Shown here: positions 1-9,051 of the stretch, piece by piece | How the letters are laid out: the number at the start of each line of letters is the position of its first letter | Position numbering within the stretch: the stretch's first letter is position 1 | Made by a program: the position numbers and the translations under genes | Notes under the pieces: model-generated | What the model was told of the DNA's origin: nothing | Databases searched by the model: none | What the model saw: only the letters and a program-made list of their open reading frames with translations | DNA from: Bradyrhizobium sp. | Lineage (GTDB): Bacteria; Pseudomonadota; Alphaproteobacteria; Rhizobiales; Xanthobacteraceae | Reading direction: 5' to 3' | NCBI RefSeq assembly: GCF_030697065.1 | Contig: NZ_JAUYQU010000140.1 | Coordinates: 1 to 59,283 of the forward strand | DNA: 59,283 nt

Positions 1-464
1 ACAAAGACACGCCGGCCGTCGATGCCGACATCGAGTTCCATCCGCGCGATCATCTGCCGGATCGAGCAGGCCTCGCCGCTGTCGCGCGCGGTGTCCTCCG
101 GATTGAACCAGTTGAAGCACCCGTTGCTGTTGTTGGACGACTGCTGCTGCGGCATCAGCAGCGCAAAACCGTAATGCCTCGCCAGGGTCGACCAGCCGGC
201 GCCGAGATCGTAGCCGGCCGCCGTCTGTCCGCAACCGTGCAGAACGACGACCAGCGCCGGCACCGCCGCGCGGTGATCGGGAACGAATGAGAACATCCGT
301 AGCGCGCCCGGATTGCTGCCAAAATCAGCGGTTTCCACCAGCGGGCTGTCGACGGGGGACCGCCGGTTTCGTCCAATGTCTCCCAACCCATTGAACCCAT
401 TGAGCTTAGGCAGATTTCGCAGGAATTCGATATTGTTGGCGAGGGACACCGGCAGCTCCTTCAT
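1..464 (-). CDS. PHB-depolymerase-family esterase, N-terminal part (truncated by window edge)
   Basis: The reverse strand encodes about 154 residues before running off the left edge. The sequence LVVVLHGCGQTAAGYD followed by WSTLARHYGFALLMPQQQ and NGCFNWFNPEDTARDSGEA is typical of the short-chain PHB depolymerase/feruloyl esterase family of alpha/beta hydrolases: the HGCGQ oxyanion segment is present, and the nucleophile GxSxG would lie beyond the window. Such enzymes hydrolyse polyhydroxyalkanoate or aryl esters. The ATG at 464 is the most upstream good start; its ribosome binding site is weak, so an internal start (for example the Met before FSFVPDH) is possible. The downstream catalytic triad cannot be inspected. 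Family assignment is fairly secure; the substrate is not. Confidence 0.75.
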   Translation of the reverse strand, partial: MKELPVSLANNIEFLRNLPKLNGFNGLGDIGRNRRSPVDSPLVETADFGSNPGALRMFSFVPDHRAAVPALVVVLHGCGQTAAGYDLGAGWSTLARHYGFALLMPQQQSSNNSNGCFNWFNPEDTARDSGEACSIRQMIARMELDVGIDGRRVF

Positions 465-723
465 GAGAGGCTTATCAACCCCATCAGGAGCAAATAGTTG
501 CTGCACTGCAAAATGAAAAGGCCGTGTGCTGTCAATCCCGCTTTTAACGGCTTGTTGCTTAACAGGGGCCGCATCGGCGGCAGGAACGTGACGGAAGCGG
601 CCACGTCGGCAGCGCGACAGATGCGCCGCCCTTTCACGCACGCGGCTGGGCAGCTGGCCCGATTGCTGCATAGCTAGCGCGCCGGCGCCTTGCAGCCATC
701 TCGCGAGTTCGGGACCGCTTCCG

Positions 724-2115
724 ATGTACGACTACGACATGCTGGTGATCGGCTCGGGACCGTCCGGCCGCCGCGCCGCGATCCAGTTTGCCAAGCTCAA
801 CCGGACGGTTCTGGTGGTGGAGAAGGGCCGCCGGGTCGGCGGCGTTTCGGTCCATACCGGCACCATCCCGTCCAAGACTCTGCGCGAAACCGTGCTCAAT
901 CTGTCGGGCTGGCGCGAGCGCGGCTTCTATGGCCGCTCCTACCGGGTGAAGCAGGATATCGGCGCGGTGGACCTGATCGCACGCCTGCAGAAGACGCTCG
1001 ATCATGAAGTCGAGGTGCTGGAGCATCAGTTCAGCCGCAACGCCGTAAAGACCGCCTGCGGCGAGGCCCGCTTCGTCGGACCGAACCGGATCGAGGTGAC
1101 AGCGGACAGCGGCGAGACCCGCCTGGTGTCTGCCGCCCATATCCTGATCGCCTGCGGCACGCGGCCGTTCCGGCCGGACTACGTGCCGTTCGACGGCAAG
1201 TCGGTGTTCGACAGCGACGAAATCATCGACCTGCCAAAACTGCCGCGCAGCCTCGCGGTGATCGGCGCCGGCGTGATCGGGGTTGAATACGCCACCATCT
1301 TCTCGGCGCTCGACGTGGCAGTGACGCTGATCGAACCGCGGCCGACCTTCCTCGACTTCATCGACAAGGAGCTGATCGAGGAGTTCACGCACGAGCTGCG
1401 CGACCGCAACGTTGCGCTGCGACTGGGCTCCGCCGTCAAATCGATCGAGCGCAACGAGAGCGGCAGCATCCTGACCAGATTGTCCGACGGCCGCAACGTC
1501 GTTTCCGAGATGCTGCTGTTCGCGGCCGGGCGCGTCGGCGCCACCGACCGCTTGAACCTCGAAGCCGCCGGCATCGCCGTCGACCATCGCGGCCGCATCG
1601 GGGTCGATCCCCTCACGCTGCAAACCAGCGTGCCGCACATCTACGCCGCCGGCGACGTCATCGGCTTTCCGAGCCTCGCCTCGACCTCGATGGAGCAGGG
1701 ACGGGTGGCGGCCTGTCATGCGCTCGGCATGGAGCCCATGGCGCCGCCCGAATTCTTTCCCTACGGCATCTATTCGGTGCCGGAGATTTCGACCACCGGC
1801 CTCACCGAAGAAGAAGTGCGGACCCGCGGCATCCCCTACGAGGTCGGCGTCGCGCGATTCCGCGAAACCTCGCGCGGCCACATCATGGGACTCAATAGCG
1901 GCATGATGAAGATGATCTTCTCGACCAGGACCCGCCGCCTGCTCGGCGTGCATATCCTCGGCGAGGGCGCCACCGAGCTGATCCATATCGGCCAGGCCGT
2001 GCTCAATCTCAAGGGCACCCTCGACTATTTCATCCAGAACACCTTCAACTATCCGACGCTGGCCGAAGCCTACAAGATCGCCGGACTGGACGCCTGGAAC
2101 CGGATGACGCGGTAG
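724..2115 (+). CDS. sthA: Soluble NAD(P)(+) transhydrogenase (Si-specific)
   Basis: A 463-residue flavoprotein that balances NADPH and NADH by direct hydride transfer in the cytoplasm. The N-terminus has the FAD dinucleotide fold (VIGSGPSGRRAAIQFAKL). It is followed by GTIPSKTLRE, where related dihydrolipoamide dehydrogenases carry the redox CxxxxC; the cysteines are absent, as expected for SthA. A second NAD-binding fold (VIGAGVIGVEYATIF) lies near residue 180, and the GDVIGFPSLASTSMEQGR flavin motif near 310. The C-terminal dimerisation domain is complete (to NRMTR) and total length matches the family. It stands alone, with the truncated esterase divergent upstream and a monooxygenase 261 bp downstream. 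No strong ribosome binding site is visible before the ATG. Confidence 0.93.
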   Translation: MYDYDMLVIGSGPSGRRAAIQFAKLNRTVLVVEKGRRVGGVSVHTGTIPSKTLRETVLNLSGWRERGFYGRSYRVKQDIGAVDLIARLQKTLDHEVEVLEHQFSRNAVKTACGEARFVGPNRIEVTADSGETRLVSAAHILIACGTRPFRPDYVPFDGKSVFDSDEIIDLPKLPRSLAVIGAGVIGVEYATIFSALDVAVTLIEPRPTFLDFIDKELIEEFTHELRDRNVALRLGSAVKSIERNESGSILTRLSDGRNVVSEMLLFAAGRVGATDRLNLEAAGIAVDHRGRIGVDPLTLQTSVPHIYAAGDVIGFPSLASTSMEQGRVAACHALGMEPMAPPEFFPYGIYSVPEISTTGLTEEEVRTRGIPYEVGVARFRETSRGHIMGLNSGMMKMIFSTRTRRLLGVHILGEGATELIHIGQAVLNLKGTLDYFIQNTFNYPTLAEAYKIAGLDAWNRMTR

Positions 2116-2376
2116 CGCGGAGCGGACGCGGAGAATTTGCTCCGAATGCCCGTTCCGCATTTCACATGCGCTTGTATCTGACGGCGGTCGGGGTCCTGGC
2201 GGGACCCGGCCGCGGCCATCGACGATGCTCGGGATCAGAATTCCGTCGCGCGGCCCGTCACCCATCCCTGCACGACAACCATGCAGCCGTGACGGCTTTC
2301 CGCGATTGCCTTGGCTCGCCCCGACCCGTAGTTTGGACCCAACCATCCAACAATAACAAATCCGGAGAGAACCCCC

Positions 2377-3618
2377 ATGGCGCGCCTCAAGTTCGGAGCC
2401 TTCCTCGCCCCGCATCACCCGATCGGCGAGCATCCGATGCTGCAATTCCGCAGGGATCTCGACCTGGTCGAACAACTCGACGCGCTCGGCTATGATGAAT
2501 TCTGGTGCGGCGAGCATCACTCCTCGGGTTGGGAAACCATCGCCTCGCCGGAAATGTTCCTGGCCGCCGCCGGCGAGCGCACCAAGCGCATCAGGCTCGG
2601 CACCGGCGTGGTTTCGCTGCCCTATCACCACCCCTACAACGTCGCGCAGCGCATGGTGCAGCTCGACCACATGACCGGCGGCCGCGCCATCTTCGGTTCC
2701 GGACCGGGCGCGCTCGCATCCGATGCGCACACGCTCGGCATCGACCCGATGACGCAGCGCGACCGCCAGGACGAGGCGATCGCGATCATTCGCCGGCTGT
2801 TCAACGGGGAGCGCGTCACCGCCAAGAGCGACTGGTTCACCATGAACGACGCCGCGCTGCAGATCCTGCCGCTGCAGGAGGAAATGCCGTTCGTGGTGGC
2901 CTCGCAGATCTCGCCGTCGGGCATGACGCTGGCCGGCAAATACGGCATCGGCATCATTTCGCTGGGCTCGATGTCGACGCAGGGCCTGATGGCGCTGCCG
3001 ACGCAATGGGGCTTTGCCGAGGACGCCGCCAAAAAGGCCGGCACCGCCGTGAGCCGCACCAACTGGCGGGTGCTGCTGTCCTGGCACATCGCCGAGACCC
3101 GCGAACAGGCGCACCGCGAGGCGGGACCCGGCCTGATGCGCTGGCACAACGAATATAATGTCCGCACCCTGCAGCGGCCCGGCCTGGAGCCGTTCACATC
3201 GCCCGAGGACGCCGTGGAGAAGACCGCCGGCGGCGAGGCAGCGGCCTCCACCATCGGCACCCCCGACGATCTGGTCAAAACCATCAAGAACCTGATGGAA
3301 GTCTCCGGCGGCGTCGGCACCATCGTCGGCTTCGTGCACGACTGGGCCAATCCGGAAAATACCCGCCGCAGCTGGGACATGGTGGCGCGCTACGTGGTGC
3401 CGGAGATCAACGGGCACATCGCGAAACTGCGCGAGTCGCAGAAGTTCCTGATCGAGAACCGGGCGGTATTCGAACGCGCCGGCCAGGCCGTGATGGCCAA
3501 GATCATGGAAAACGACAAGGCCGCCGCGGCGCTTTCGCTCACCGGCCCCGGCCGGGTGGCGATTCCGACCATCAACGCGCCGGATCTGCAGAAGGAAGCC
3601 GCGAAAAGAAAGGCTTGA
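2377..3618 (+). CDS. LLM-class flavin-dependent monooxygenase (limonene-monooxygenase-like)
   Basis: A 413-residue bacterial-luciferase-family protein expected to use reduced FMN and oxygen to oxidise an organic substrate. The TIM-barrel landmarks are visible: FGAFLAPHHPIGEHP at the start, DEFWCGEHHSSGWE near residue 40, RIRLGTGVVSLPYHHPYNVA near 75, and GRAIFGSGPGALASDA near 105. The overall arrangement resembles LimB-type monooxygenases rather than SsuD. The start ATG follows GGAGAGAAC, a good ribosome binding site. The next gene is a P450 on the same strand 174 bp away, so the two oxygenases may serve one catabolic pathway, but no substrate can be inferred. Confidence 0.85.
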   Translation: MARLKFGAFLAPHHPIGEHPMLQFRRDLDLVEQLDALGYDEFWCGEHHSSGWETIASPEMFLAAAGERTKRIRLGTGVVSLPYHHPYNVAQRMVQLDHMTGGRAIFGSGPGALASDAHTLGIDPMTQRDRQDEAIAIIRRLFNGERVTAKSDWFTMNDAALQILPLQEEMPFVVASQISPSGMTLAGKYGIGIISLGSMSTQGLMALPTQWGFAEDAAKKAGTAVSRTNWRVLLSWHIAETREQAHREAGPGLMRWHNEYNVRTLQRPGLEPFTSPEDAVEKTAGGEAAASTIGTPDDLVKTIKNLMEVSGGVGTIVGFVHDWANPENTRRSWDMVARYVVPEINGHIAKLRESQKFLIENRAVFERAGQAVMAKIMENDKAAAALSLTGPGRVAIPTINAPDLQKEAAKRKA

Positions 3619-3792
3619 GGCGCCGGCGCTCGGCTCTGGTCGCGCGTTTGGCCCGACGGAGCACGCCGGGTCCTGCATGCGCCTTTGCTTGACTGCGACA
3701 AAGGTCTATTTTCGGGTGCAGGTTATGCCGATTCCGTCCCTCGCGAAGCCGCGATCGGGCGGGCAGAGTGGGACCAACCGGGAGCAACCGCG

Positions 3793-5172
3793 ATGTCGAT
3801 GCAAAGTGTGGCTTCCCCCGCGTTCACCTTCACGCCGCCGAAGCGCAATTCGCTGACGCATATTCCCGGCGACGAGGGCTGGCCGGTGATCGGCAAGACG
3901 CTTCACGTGCTCGCCGATCCCAAGGGCCAGGTCGAGCGCGCGGCGGCGAAATACGGGCTGGTCTATCGCAGCCACCTGTTCGGCGAGACCAGCCTCACGC
4001 TGCTCGGACCGGAAGCCAACGAGCTGGTGCTGTTCGACCAGGCCAAGCTGTTCTCCTCGACCCATGGCTGGGGCCGGATCCTCGGGCTGTTGTTTCCACG
4101 CGGCTTGATGCTGCTCGACTTCGAGGAACATCGCCTGCACCGGCGCGCGCTGTCGGTCGCGTTCAAATCCGGACCGATGAAGTCCTATCTCGGCGAGATG
4201 GATACCGGGATCGCGGCGCGGGTCGCGCAGTGGAAGGCGAAACCGGGACCGATGCTGTTCTATCCCGCCATGAAGCAGCTGACGCTGGACCTCGCCGCGA
4301 CCTCGTTCCTCGGCGCCGACATCGGGCCCGAGGTCGACGATATTACCGGCGCCTTCGTCGACATGGTGGCGGCCTCGGTCGCCGTGATCCGCAAGCCGCT
4401 GCCCGGCACGGCGATGGCGCGCGGCGTCAACGGCCGCAAGCGCATCGTCGCCTATTTCTCCGAACAGATTCCGATCCGCCGCGCCAGAGGCGGCGGCGAC
4501 GACCTGTTCTCGCAACTGTGCCACGCCACCCACGAGGACGGCGCGCTCTTGTCGACGCAGGATATCGTCGACCACATGAGCTTCCTGATGATGGCCGCGC
4601 ACGACACGCTGACTTCCTCGCTGACATCGTTCATCGGCGCCCTTGCCGCCAATCCGCAATGGCAGGACAGGCTGCGCAACGAGATATCCGCATTGGGCGT
4701 CGCCGCCGGCGAGCCGACCAGCATCGACAATCTCGAGGCCATGAAGCTGACCGAGATGGCCTTCAAGGAAGCGTTGAGGATGAAGCCGCCGGTGCCGTCG
4801 ATGCCGCGGCGCGCGGTGCGCGACTTCACCTTCAAGGGCTATGCGATTCCGGCCGGCGCCATGCTCGGCGTCAACCCGCTGTTCACCCACCACATGCCCG
4901 AGATCTGGCCCGATCCCGACACCTTCGATCCGATGCGCTTCACCGAGGAAGCGCAGCGCGGCCGCCACCGCTTCGCCTGGGTGCCGTTCGGCGGCGGCGC
5001 GCATATGTGCATCGGACTGCACTTCGCCTATATGCAGGCGAAATGCTTCGCGCGGCACTTCCTGCAGAATCTTGAGGTCTCGCTGGAGCCCGGCTACACC
5101 CCGGACTGGCAGATGTGGCCGATCCCGAAACCGCGCGACGGATTGCGGGTGACGCTGAAGCCGATGACGTGA
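3793..5172 (+). CDS. Cytochrome P450
   Basis: A 459-residue soluble P450 monooxygenase. The I-helix oxygen-activation motif is seen as AAHDTLTSSLTS, the K-helix ExxR as EALRM, and the haem-binding loop as FGGGAHMCIGLHFAYMQ with the axial Cys. There is no N-terminal membrane anchor. The frame is open further upstream, but the ATG at 3793 follows GGAGCAACCG and begins the conserved region after about 30 residues, so it is preferred. The similarity in style is to the CYP120/CYP26-like bacterial group (FKSGPMKSYLGEM, WVPFGGGAHMCIG), which is an impression rather than a measured relationship. No ferredoxin partner is adjacent. The stop lies 16 bp from the convergent cyclase gene. Confidence 0.92.
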   Translation: MSMQSVASPAFTFTPPKRNSLTHIPGDEGWPVIGKTLHVLADPKGQVERAAAKYGLVYRSHLFGETSLTLLGPEANELVLFDQAKLFSSTHGWGRILGLLFPRGLMLLDFEEHRLHRRALSVAFKSGPMKSYLGEMDTGIAARVAQWKAKPGPMLFYPAMKQLTLDLAATSFLGADIGPEVDDITGAFVDMVAASVAVIRKPLPGTAMARGVNGRKRIVAYFSEQIPIRRARGGGDDLFSQLCHATHEDGALLSTQDIVDHMSFLMMAAHDTLTSSLTSFIGALAANPQWQDRLRNEISALGVAAGEPTSIDNLEAMKLTEMAFKEALRMKPPVPSMPRRAVRDFTFKGYAIPAGAMLGVNPLFTHHMPEIWPDPDTFDPMRFTEEAQRGRHRFAWVPFGGGAHMCIGLHFAYMQAKCFARHFLQNLEVSLEPGYTPDWQMWPIPKPRDGLRVTLKPMT

Positions 5173-5188
5173 GCCAACCAGGTCAGGA

Positions 5189-6214
5189 TCAGGCGAGTGC
5201 CGGAGCACCGATGCCGACCACGTCGATGCCATCGATGCGTCCGCGAATCGGCAGGCGCCCGAGATCGCGAACCGCAAACGGCGGCGGCGAGTCGAACCTC
5301 TCCATCGCCGCGCGGGACGCCAGAAAGCCGCCATCGACATTGCGGCTGAGCTCCTCCAGCCGCGCGGCGGTATTCATCACGTCGCCGTTGAAAACGATGG
5401 CGCGCTTGACGTCGCCGATCTCTCCGATAATCACCGGCCCGTAATGCAGGCTGCCGCGAATCCGCGGCACCGCTCCGAATTCGCGTTCCAGCTGACCGGA
5501 TGCGCGCGCCAGTTCATCGCGCATCGCGATGAAGCAGCGGAGCGGACGGCAGTCGATCGCTCCCGCGCCTTCCCGCCAGGTCACAATCACCTCGTCACCG
5601 ACATAGTTGAGCACCTCGCCGCGATAGTCGACGACGGCAAGGGTGAGAAGGCGAAACGTCCGGTCGAGCAGGCGATGGATGCCGACGCCGCCGAGTCGCT
5701 CGGCCAGCCCCGTCGATCCAGCAATGTCGACGAAAAGAACGAAACGGTTTTCCTCGATCGGGGCGTGATATCGTCCGGTGACGAAATTCAGGAACGCGCG
5801 CGGCCCGATAATGTTGGCGATGCCGACGATGAGATTGGCTAGAATCACGAACACAACGGCGAAGACGATATTGATCCAGAATCCCTTGTGGGCTGGATCG
5901 ACGGGAACGCCGGCGATGACGCTGCCAAGTTGAAAGAACAGGGTGGGGACGATAATGGCCGCGAAGATCGCACTCCGCACCAGCAATCCGGCGGTGAACG
6001 AAAGGCCGCCGAGCCACGGCCGCATCGGTCCTTGCAGGACGAACAGGGCGATGCCCGCGATCGGGACCGTGAGGAGTACTCCGTAAGAGACTCCCACCGC
6101 TATTCCCGCAAGGGAAGTAAAGCCGCGCGCGAGGGAGAAGGCGACGGACGCGACGACGCTGGCAACGACAATGATCGCGAACAGCTGCAGTCTTCGTTCA
6201 AGCCTTGCGTCCAT
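5189..6214 (-). CDS. Membrane-anchored class III adenylate/guanylate cyclase
   Basis: A 341-residue protein with about four to five hydrophobic segments in its first 150 residues (LQLFAIIVVASVVASVAFSL, ISYGVLL-type stretches, IVFAVVFVILANLIVGI), then a catalytic cyclase homology domain from about residue 160. FVLFVDIAGSTGLAERLGG carries the first metal-binding aspartate, and VLNYVGDEVIVTW the second metal/substrate region. It should convert a nucleoside triphosphate to a cyclic nucleotide at the inner membrane. The start at 6214 (MDARLERR) leaves out a possible 13-residue extension. Nucleotide specificity cannot be decided by eye. A cyclic-nucleotide-binding patatin is encoded elsewhere in the window at 24304-26127. 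Convergent with the P450. Confidence 0.86.
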   Translation of the reverse strand: MDARLERRLQLFAIIVVASVVASVAFSLARGFTSLAGIAVGVSYGVLLTVPIAGIALFVLQGPMRPWLGGLSFTAGLLVRSAIFAAIIVPTLFFQLGSVIAGVPVDPAHKGFWINIVFAVVFVILANLIVGIANIIGPRAFLNFVTGRYHAPIEENRFVLFVDIAGSTGLAERLGGVGIHRLLDRTFRLLTLAVVDYRGEVLNYVGDEVIVTWREGAGAIDCRPLRCFIAMRDELARASGQLEREFGAVPRIRGSLHYGPVIIGEIGDVKRAIVFNGDVMNTAARLEELSRNVDGGFLASRAAMERFDSPPPFAVRDLGRLPIRGRIDGIDVVGIGAPALA

Positions 6215-6279
6215 ACCGCCCGCACCCCGCGTTGCCTGGACGAAACCATACACGACCCGGCCGGCCGCCTGCGGTAATT

Positions 6280-6783
6280 CTATTCAATGAACGTCGTGAG
6301 CTGCGCGCCTTCGTCGGCCACGAACACCGCGATCAGTTCGGCGGGCTCGGTGTTGCTGGCGTTGGCCGAGACCAGATGGGTGGCGCCCGGCGGCTCGAAG
6401 AATGACTGACCGACCTTGAAGGTCTCGACCGGTCCGCCGCCGAGCTGGGAGCGGATCTCGCCCTTGGTGACATAGGCGGTGACCGAGCCCGCATGGCGGT
6501 GCGCGCGGGTGAATCCGCCGGGGCCATAGAACACCCGCACAATGGTGACTCGCTTGCCCGGCACGTTGGGCAGCGCGTAGGAGCCGATCGGCTCGACGGT
6601 GTCGAGCGAGGAACCTGTTGGCGCGCTGCTGACGCATAGCGGCGCGACGACCGCCGCGATGGCGTCCATCGTCGACGGCAAGGCCTTGCCGATCACGAAG
6701 GCGCAAGCGAGGCCGGCGATGACGGCCAGGTGAAACGGACGGGCTTCGGGTCGCGCGAACGACGTATTGAATGTTGCGGACAT
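6280..6783 (-). CDS. Cupin-domain protein with N-terminal membrane segment
   Basis: A 167-residue protein. After a hydrophobic stretch near residues 18-35 (LAVIAGLACAFVIGKAL), which may be a signal or anchor, comes a single cupin barrel: FTRAHRHAGSVTAYVTKGE supplies the first metal-binding HxH and Glu, and FFEPPGATHLVSAN the second His motif. It is probably periplasmic or membrane-tethered and metal-binding; its ligand is unknown. The start at 6783 (MSATFNT) is chosen because the longer frame upstream is translated from a REP palindrome. GGAGAGTCATCC upstream provides a plausible ribosome binding site. It lies 66 bp downstream of the cyclase gene on the same strand. Confidence 0.8.
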   Translation of the reverse strand: MSATFNTSFARPEARPFHLAVIAGLACAFVIGKALPSTMDAIAAVVAPLCVSSAPTGSSLDTVEPIGSYALPNVPGKRVTIVRVFYGPGGFTRAHRHAGSVTAYVTKGEIRSQLGGGPVETFKVGQSFFEPPGATHLVSANASNTEPAELIAVFVADEGAQLTTFIE

Positions 6784-6808
6784 GGATGACTCTCCGGCTG
6801 GCTCTCCT

Positions 6809-6887
6809 GTCATTCCGGGGCGCGCGTGAGCGCGAACCCGGAATCTCGAGATTCCGGGTTCGATGCTTCGCATCGCCCCGGAATGAC
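6809..6887. repeat. REP-type cruciform, copy 1
   Basis: A 79-bp palindromic unit between the SDR stop and the cupin start. The outer arms GTCATTCCGGGGCG and CGCCCCGGAATGAC are perfectly complementary. Inside lie, in order, a hairpin (CGCGC-GTGA-GCGCG), a perfect 28-bp palindrome at 6834-6861 centred on CTCGAG, and a hairpin (CGATGC-TTC-GCATCG). It can fold as a four-way cruciform. The same architecture recurs at 39124, 40905 and 44855. Confidence 0.9.
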
Positions 6888-6890
6888 GAA

Positions 6891-7733
6891 TTAGTCTACT
6901 TCCTGGCCGAACGCCTTACGCAGCGCCACATAGCCCTGCTGCTGCTGGGTCCAGTTGCGGCCGCCGGTGATGGCGCCGTCGATCACCAGATCATGGCCAT
7001 TGATGAAACTGGATTCGTCGCTGGCGAGGAACACCGCGGCGTGGGCGATATCCTCCGGCAGGCCGGCGCGCGGGATCGGCTGCGCCGTCTTGTAGACTTC
7101 GCGCATGATGTCGGGAGTCCTTTCCGCCGCCTCGACCGGGAGGCCGAGCGCCTTGCCGATAATGCCGGTGGCGATCGCGCCCGGCGATATCGAGTTGACC
7201 CGGATGCCGGATTCGCCGAGCTCCATCGCCACGCATTTGGTGAGGTGGATGACGGCGGCCTTGGCCGCGCCATAGACCACCGACGACGAGAAGCCGGCGA
7301 GCCGACCGGCGATGCTGCCATTGTTGATGATGCTGCCGGAACCCTGGCGGCGCATATGGGGAGCGGCGTGTTTCATACCGAGCATCACACTGCGCACCAG
7401 CGTCGCCATTGCGGCGTCGAAGCGGTCGACCTCGAGGTCTTCGATGCCGCCGGTCTGCGCCGGGCCGCCGGCATTGTTGAAGAGGCAGTCGATACGGCCG
7501 AATTTTTCCACCGAAAGCGCGATCAGCGCGCGCATCTGCTCCTCGACGGTGACGTCGGTCTGGCGGAAGATGCAGCTGGCGCCGAGTTTCCTGGCCAGCG
7601 CCTCGCCTTCCGGCGCGCGGCGTCCGGCGATGACGATTTTGGCGCCTTCGGCGACGAATATCTCCGCGGTGCGGAGGCCGATCCCGCTCGTCGCCCCTGT
7701 GATCACCGCGACCTTGCCGTCCAGCCGTCCCAT
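6891..7733 (-). CDS. SDR-family oxidoreductase
   Basis: A 280-residue classical short-chain dehydrogenase/reductase. The NAD(P)-binding TGATSGIG lies near residues 12-19, the NNAG motif near 90, the catalytic Ser in NNGSIAGR, and YGAAK provides the catalytic Tyr/Lys. The C-terminal GHDLVIDGA segment is usual for glucose-1-dehydrogenase/3-oxoacyl-reductase-like members. It extends about 25 residues past this (TGGRNWTQQQQGYVALRKAF). It should be an NAD(P)-dependent alcohol/ketone oxidoreductase of unknown substrate. Its stop is 3 bp from REP copy 1, and the cupin gene follows on the same strand. Confidence 0.9.
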   Translation of the reverse strand: MGRLDGKVAVITGATSGIGLRTAEIFVAEGAKIVIAGRRAPEGEALARKLGASCIFRQTDVTVEEQMRALIALSVEKFGRIDCLFNNAGGPAQTGGIEDLEVDRFDAAMATLVRSVMLGMKHAAPHMRRQGSGSIINNGSIAGRLAGFSSSVVYGAAKAAVIHLTKCVAMELGESGIRVNSISPGAIATGIIGKALGLPVEAAERTPDIMREVYKTAQPIPRAGLPEDIAHAAVFLASDESSFINGHDLVIDGAITGGRNWTQQQQGYVALRKAFGQEVD

Positions 7734-7896
7734 GTCGCTCTCCCCCTCATGATTGATCTTGATGCTGGATTTATCACCGACCCGCCGGAACCAGGCAAGC
7801 CATGCTTTATCGCGTAGGTGCGGCTGACACCGATTTCGGCCTGGACCGCGGAATTTCCGCTATGCTCGGCCTTATTTTGGATTCGCTGATCGGCTG

Positions 7897-8868
7897 ATGT
7901 CAGTCATGGTGAAATTGATCGACGAATTCCGGCTGGGCTGGCGCGGAATATCCCAGCCGTCGCCGCTTCTGGGCATCGGATTTGCGTCCGGATGCCTCGC
8001 GCTGTCGACAGCGGCGCGGTGGGGCCTTTCCCTGGTCCGGCCGGATGTATTCTTCACCCCCTACTTTCCGGCCGTGGTCTTCGCCACCGCGTTCGGCGGC
8101 TTCCGGCTCGGGATCGCGACCGCGCTGGCCGGCGGCGCGCTTGGAATGACGGTAAATTTCAGCGAGGCTACGGCCGATTCTGCCAGGCTGGCGCTGCTGG
8201 CCGCCTATCTGGTCGTCTGCGGGCTGACGATATGGGGCGTCGAGCACTACCGGGCGATCGCCTCGCAGCAGCGGGAGATTTCGAAGCGGCTTATCCGGGA
8301 AGAGGAATATCGCAAGCTCATCGTCGGGGAGCTGCAGCACCGGCTGAAGAACAAATTATCGACCATTCACGCCGTTCTGCACCAGGTGCTGCATGATCGG
8401 CCGGAAATCTGGGCCGGCGTCGATCAGCGGCTGCGGGCGCTGTCCCGGACCGATGACCTGATCGCCAGCGTCGATGGGCTGGGTTGCGACATCAAGGATC
8501 TGCTGGTCTCCGAACTCGGACCATACGGTCATGTACGGTTCAACCTGAACGGAAATCCGCTGTTTCTTCCCGACAAGCTGGCGGTGAGCCTGGCTCTGGT
8601 ATTCCACGAACTCGCCACCAACGCCGGCAAGTACGGCGCGTTTTCCTCCCCCCGCGGGCTCTTGCAGGTGTCGTGGACGGTGACCGGCGACCGGCTCATC
8701 ATCACCTGGGACGAGACCGAGGGGCCTCCGATCGAAAGCGTCGGGGCGGCAGGCTTTGGCACCAAGCTGTTGAAATCGGCGCTCACTTCGTTCGACGGCA
8801 AGACCGAGATTGCCTTCCTGAAGACCGGGGTTCACTGCACGATGCAGTGCCGTATTCCCGCGAGCTGA
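7897..8868 (+). CDS. HWE-family sensor histidine kinase with DUF4118-like membrane domain
   Basis: A 323-residue kinase. The first 120 residues hold about four hydrophobic helices in the style of the DUF4118/KdpD membrane sensor region (FTPYFPAVVFATAFGGFRLG). The phosphoacceptor motif is VGELQHRLKNKLSTIHAVLHQVL, with His in HRLKN. The ATP-binding domain shows FHELATNAGKYGAFS and WDETEGPP, the latter giving the W-x-E of the HWE subclass. No receiver domain and no adjacent response regulator gene are present, so the partner is encoded elsewhere. HWE kinases often control the general stress response in alphaproteobacteria, but that role is not shown here. The start ATG at 7897 fits the membrane-domain start. 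Confidence 0.86.
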   Translation: MSVMVKLIDEFRLGWRGISQPSPLLGIGFASGCLALSTAARWGLSLVRPDVFFTPYFPAVVFATAFGGFRLGIATALAGGALGMTVNFSEATADSARLALLAAYLVVCGLTIWGVEHYRAIASQQREISKRLIREEEYRKLIVGELQHRLKNKLSTIHAVLHQVLHDRPEIWAGVDQRLRALSRTDDLIASVDGLGCDIKDLLVSELGPYGHVRFNLNGNPLFLPDKLAVSLALVFHELATNAGKYGAFSSPRGLLQVSWTVTGDRLIITWDETEGPPIESVGAAGFGTKLLKSALTSFDGKTEIAFLKTGVHCTMQCRIPAS

Positions 8869-8992
8869 GCGCCTCTTTTCAGAGCATCGGGCGCCTGTAT
8901 TTGCCGACGACCTGCATTGCGAAATCGCATTAGAGTTCTGTTAATGACGATCGAGGCGGAGTCTGTTTGAACGCCAGACTCGCACAACTGAT

Positions 8993-9048
8993 ACCGACTT
9001 TTTGAGTTCCACTTAACCAAAACTACAAGAGCTTCCGTCAAAGTCGGT
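8993..9048 (+). promoter_or_regulatory. Long-range stem covering the ribosome binding region of the next gene
   Basis: ACCGACTTT (8993-9001) and AAAGTCGGT (9040-9048) are perfect inverted repeats separated by 38 nt. The right arm ends 3 nt before the ATG at 9052, so pairing in mRNA would occlude the translation start of the GGDEF-EAL gene. This is seen in sequence only; function is inferred. Confidence 0.4.
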
Positions 9049-9051
9049 CGC

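Noticed and set aside
634..3678. 1014-codon frame on the minus strand over sthA and the monooxygenase gene
   Set aside because: It is antisense to two genes with clear families, rich in His/Arg/Gly/Ala typical of GC-bias frames, and has no recognisable domain.
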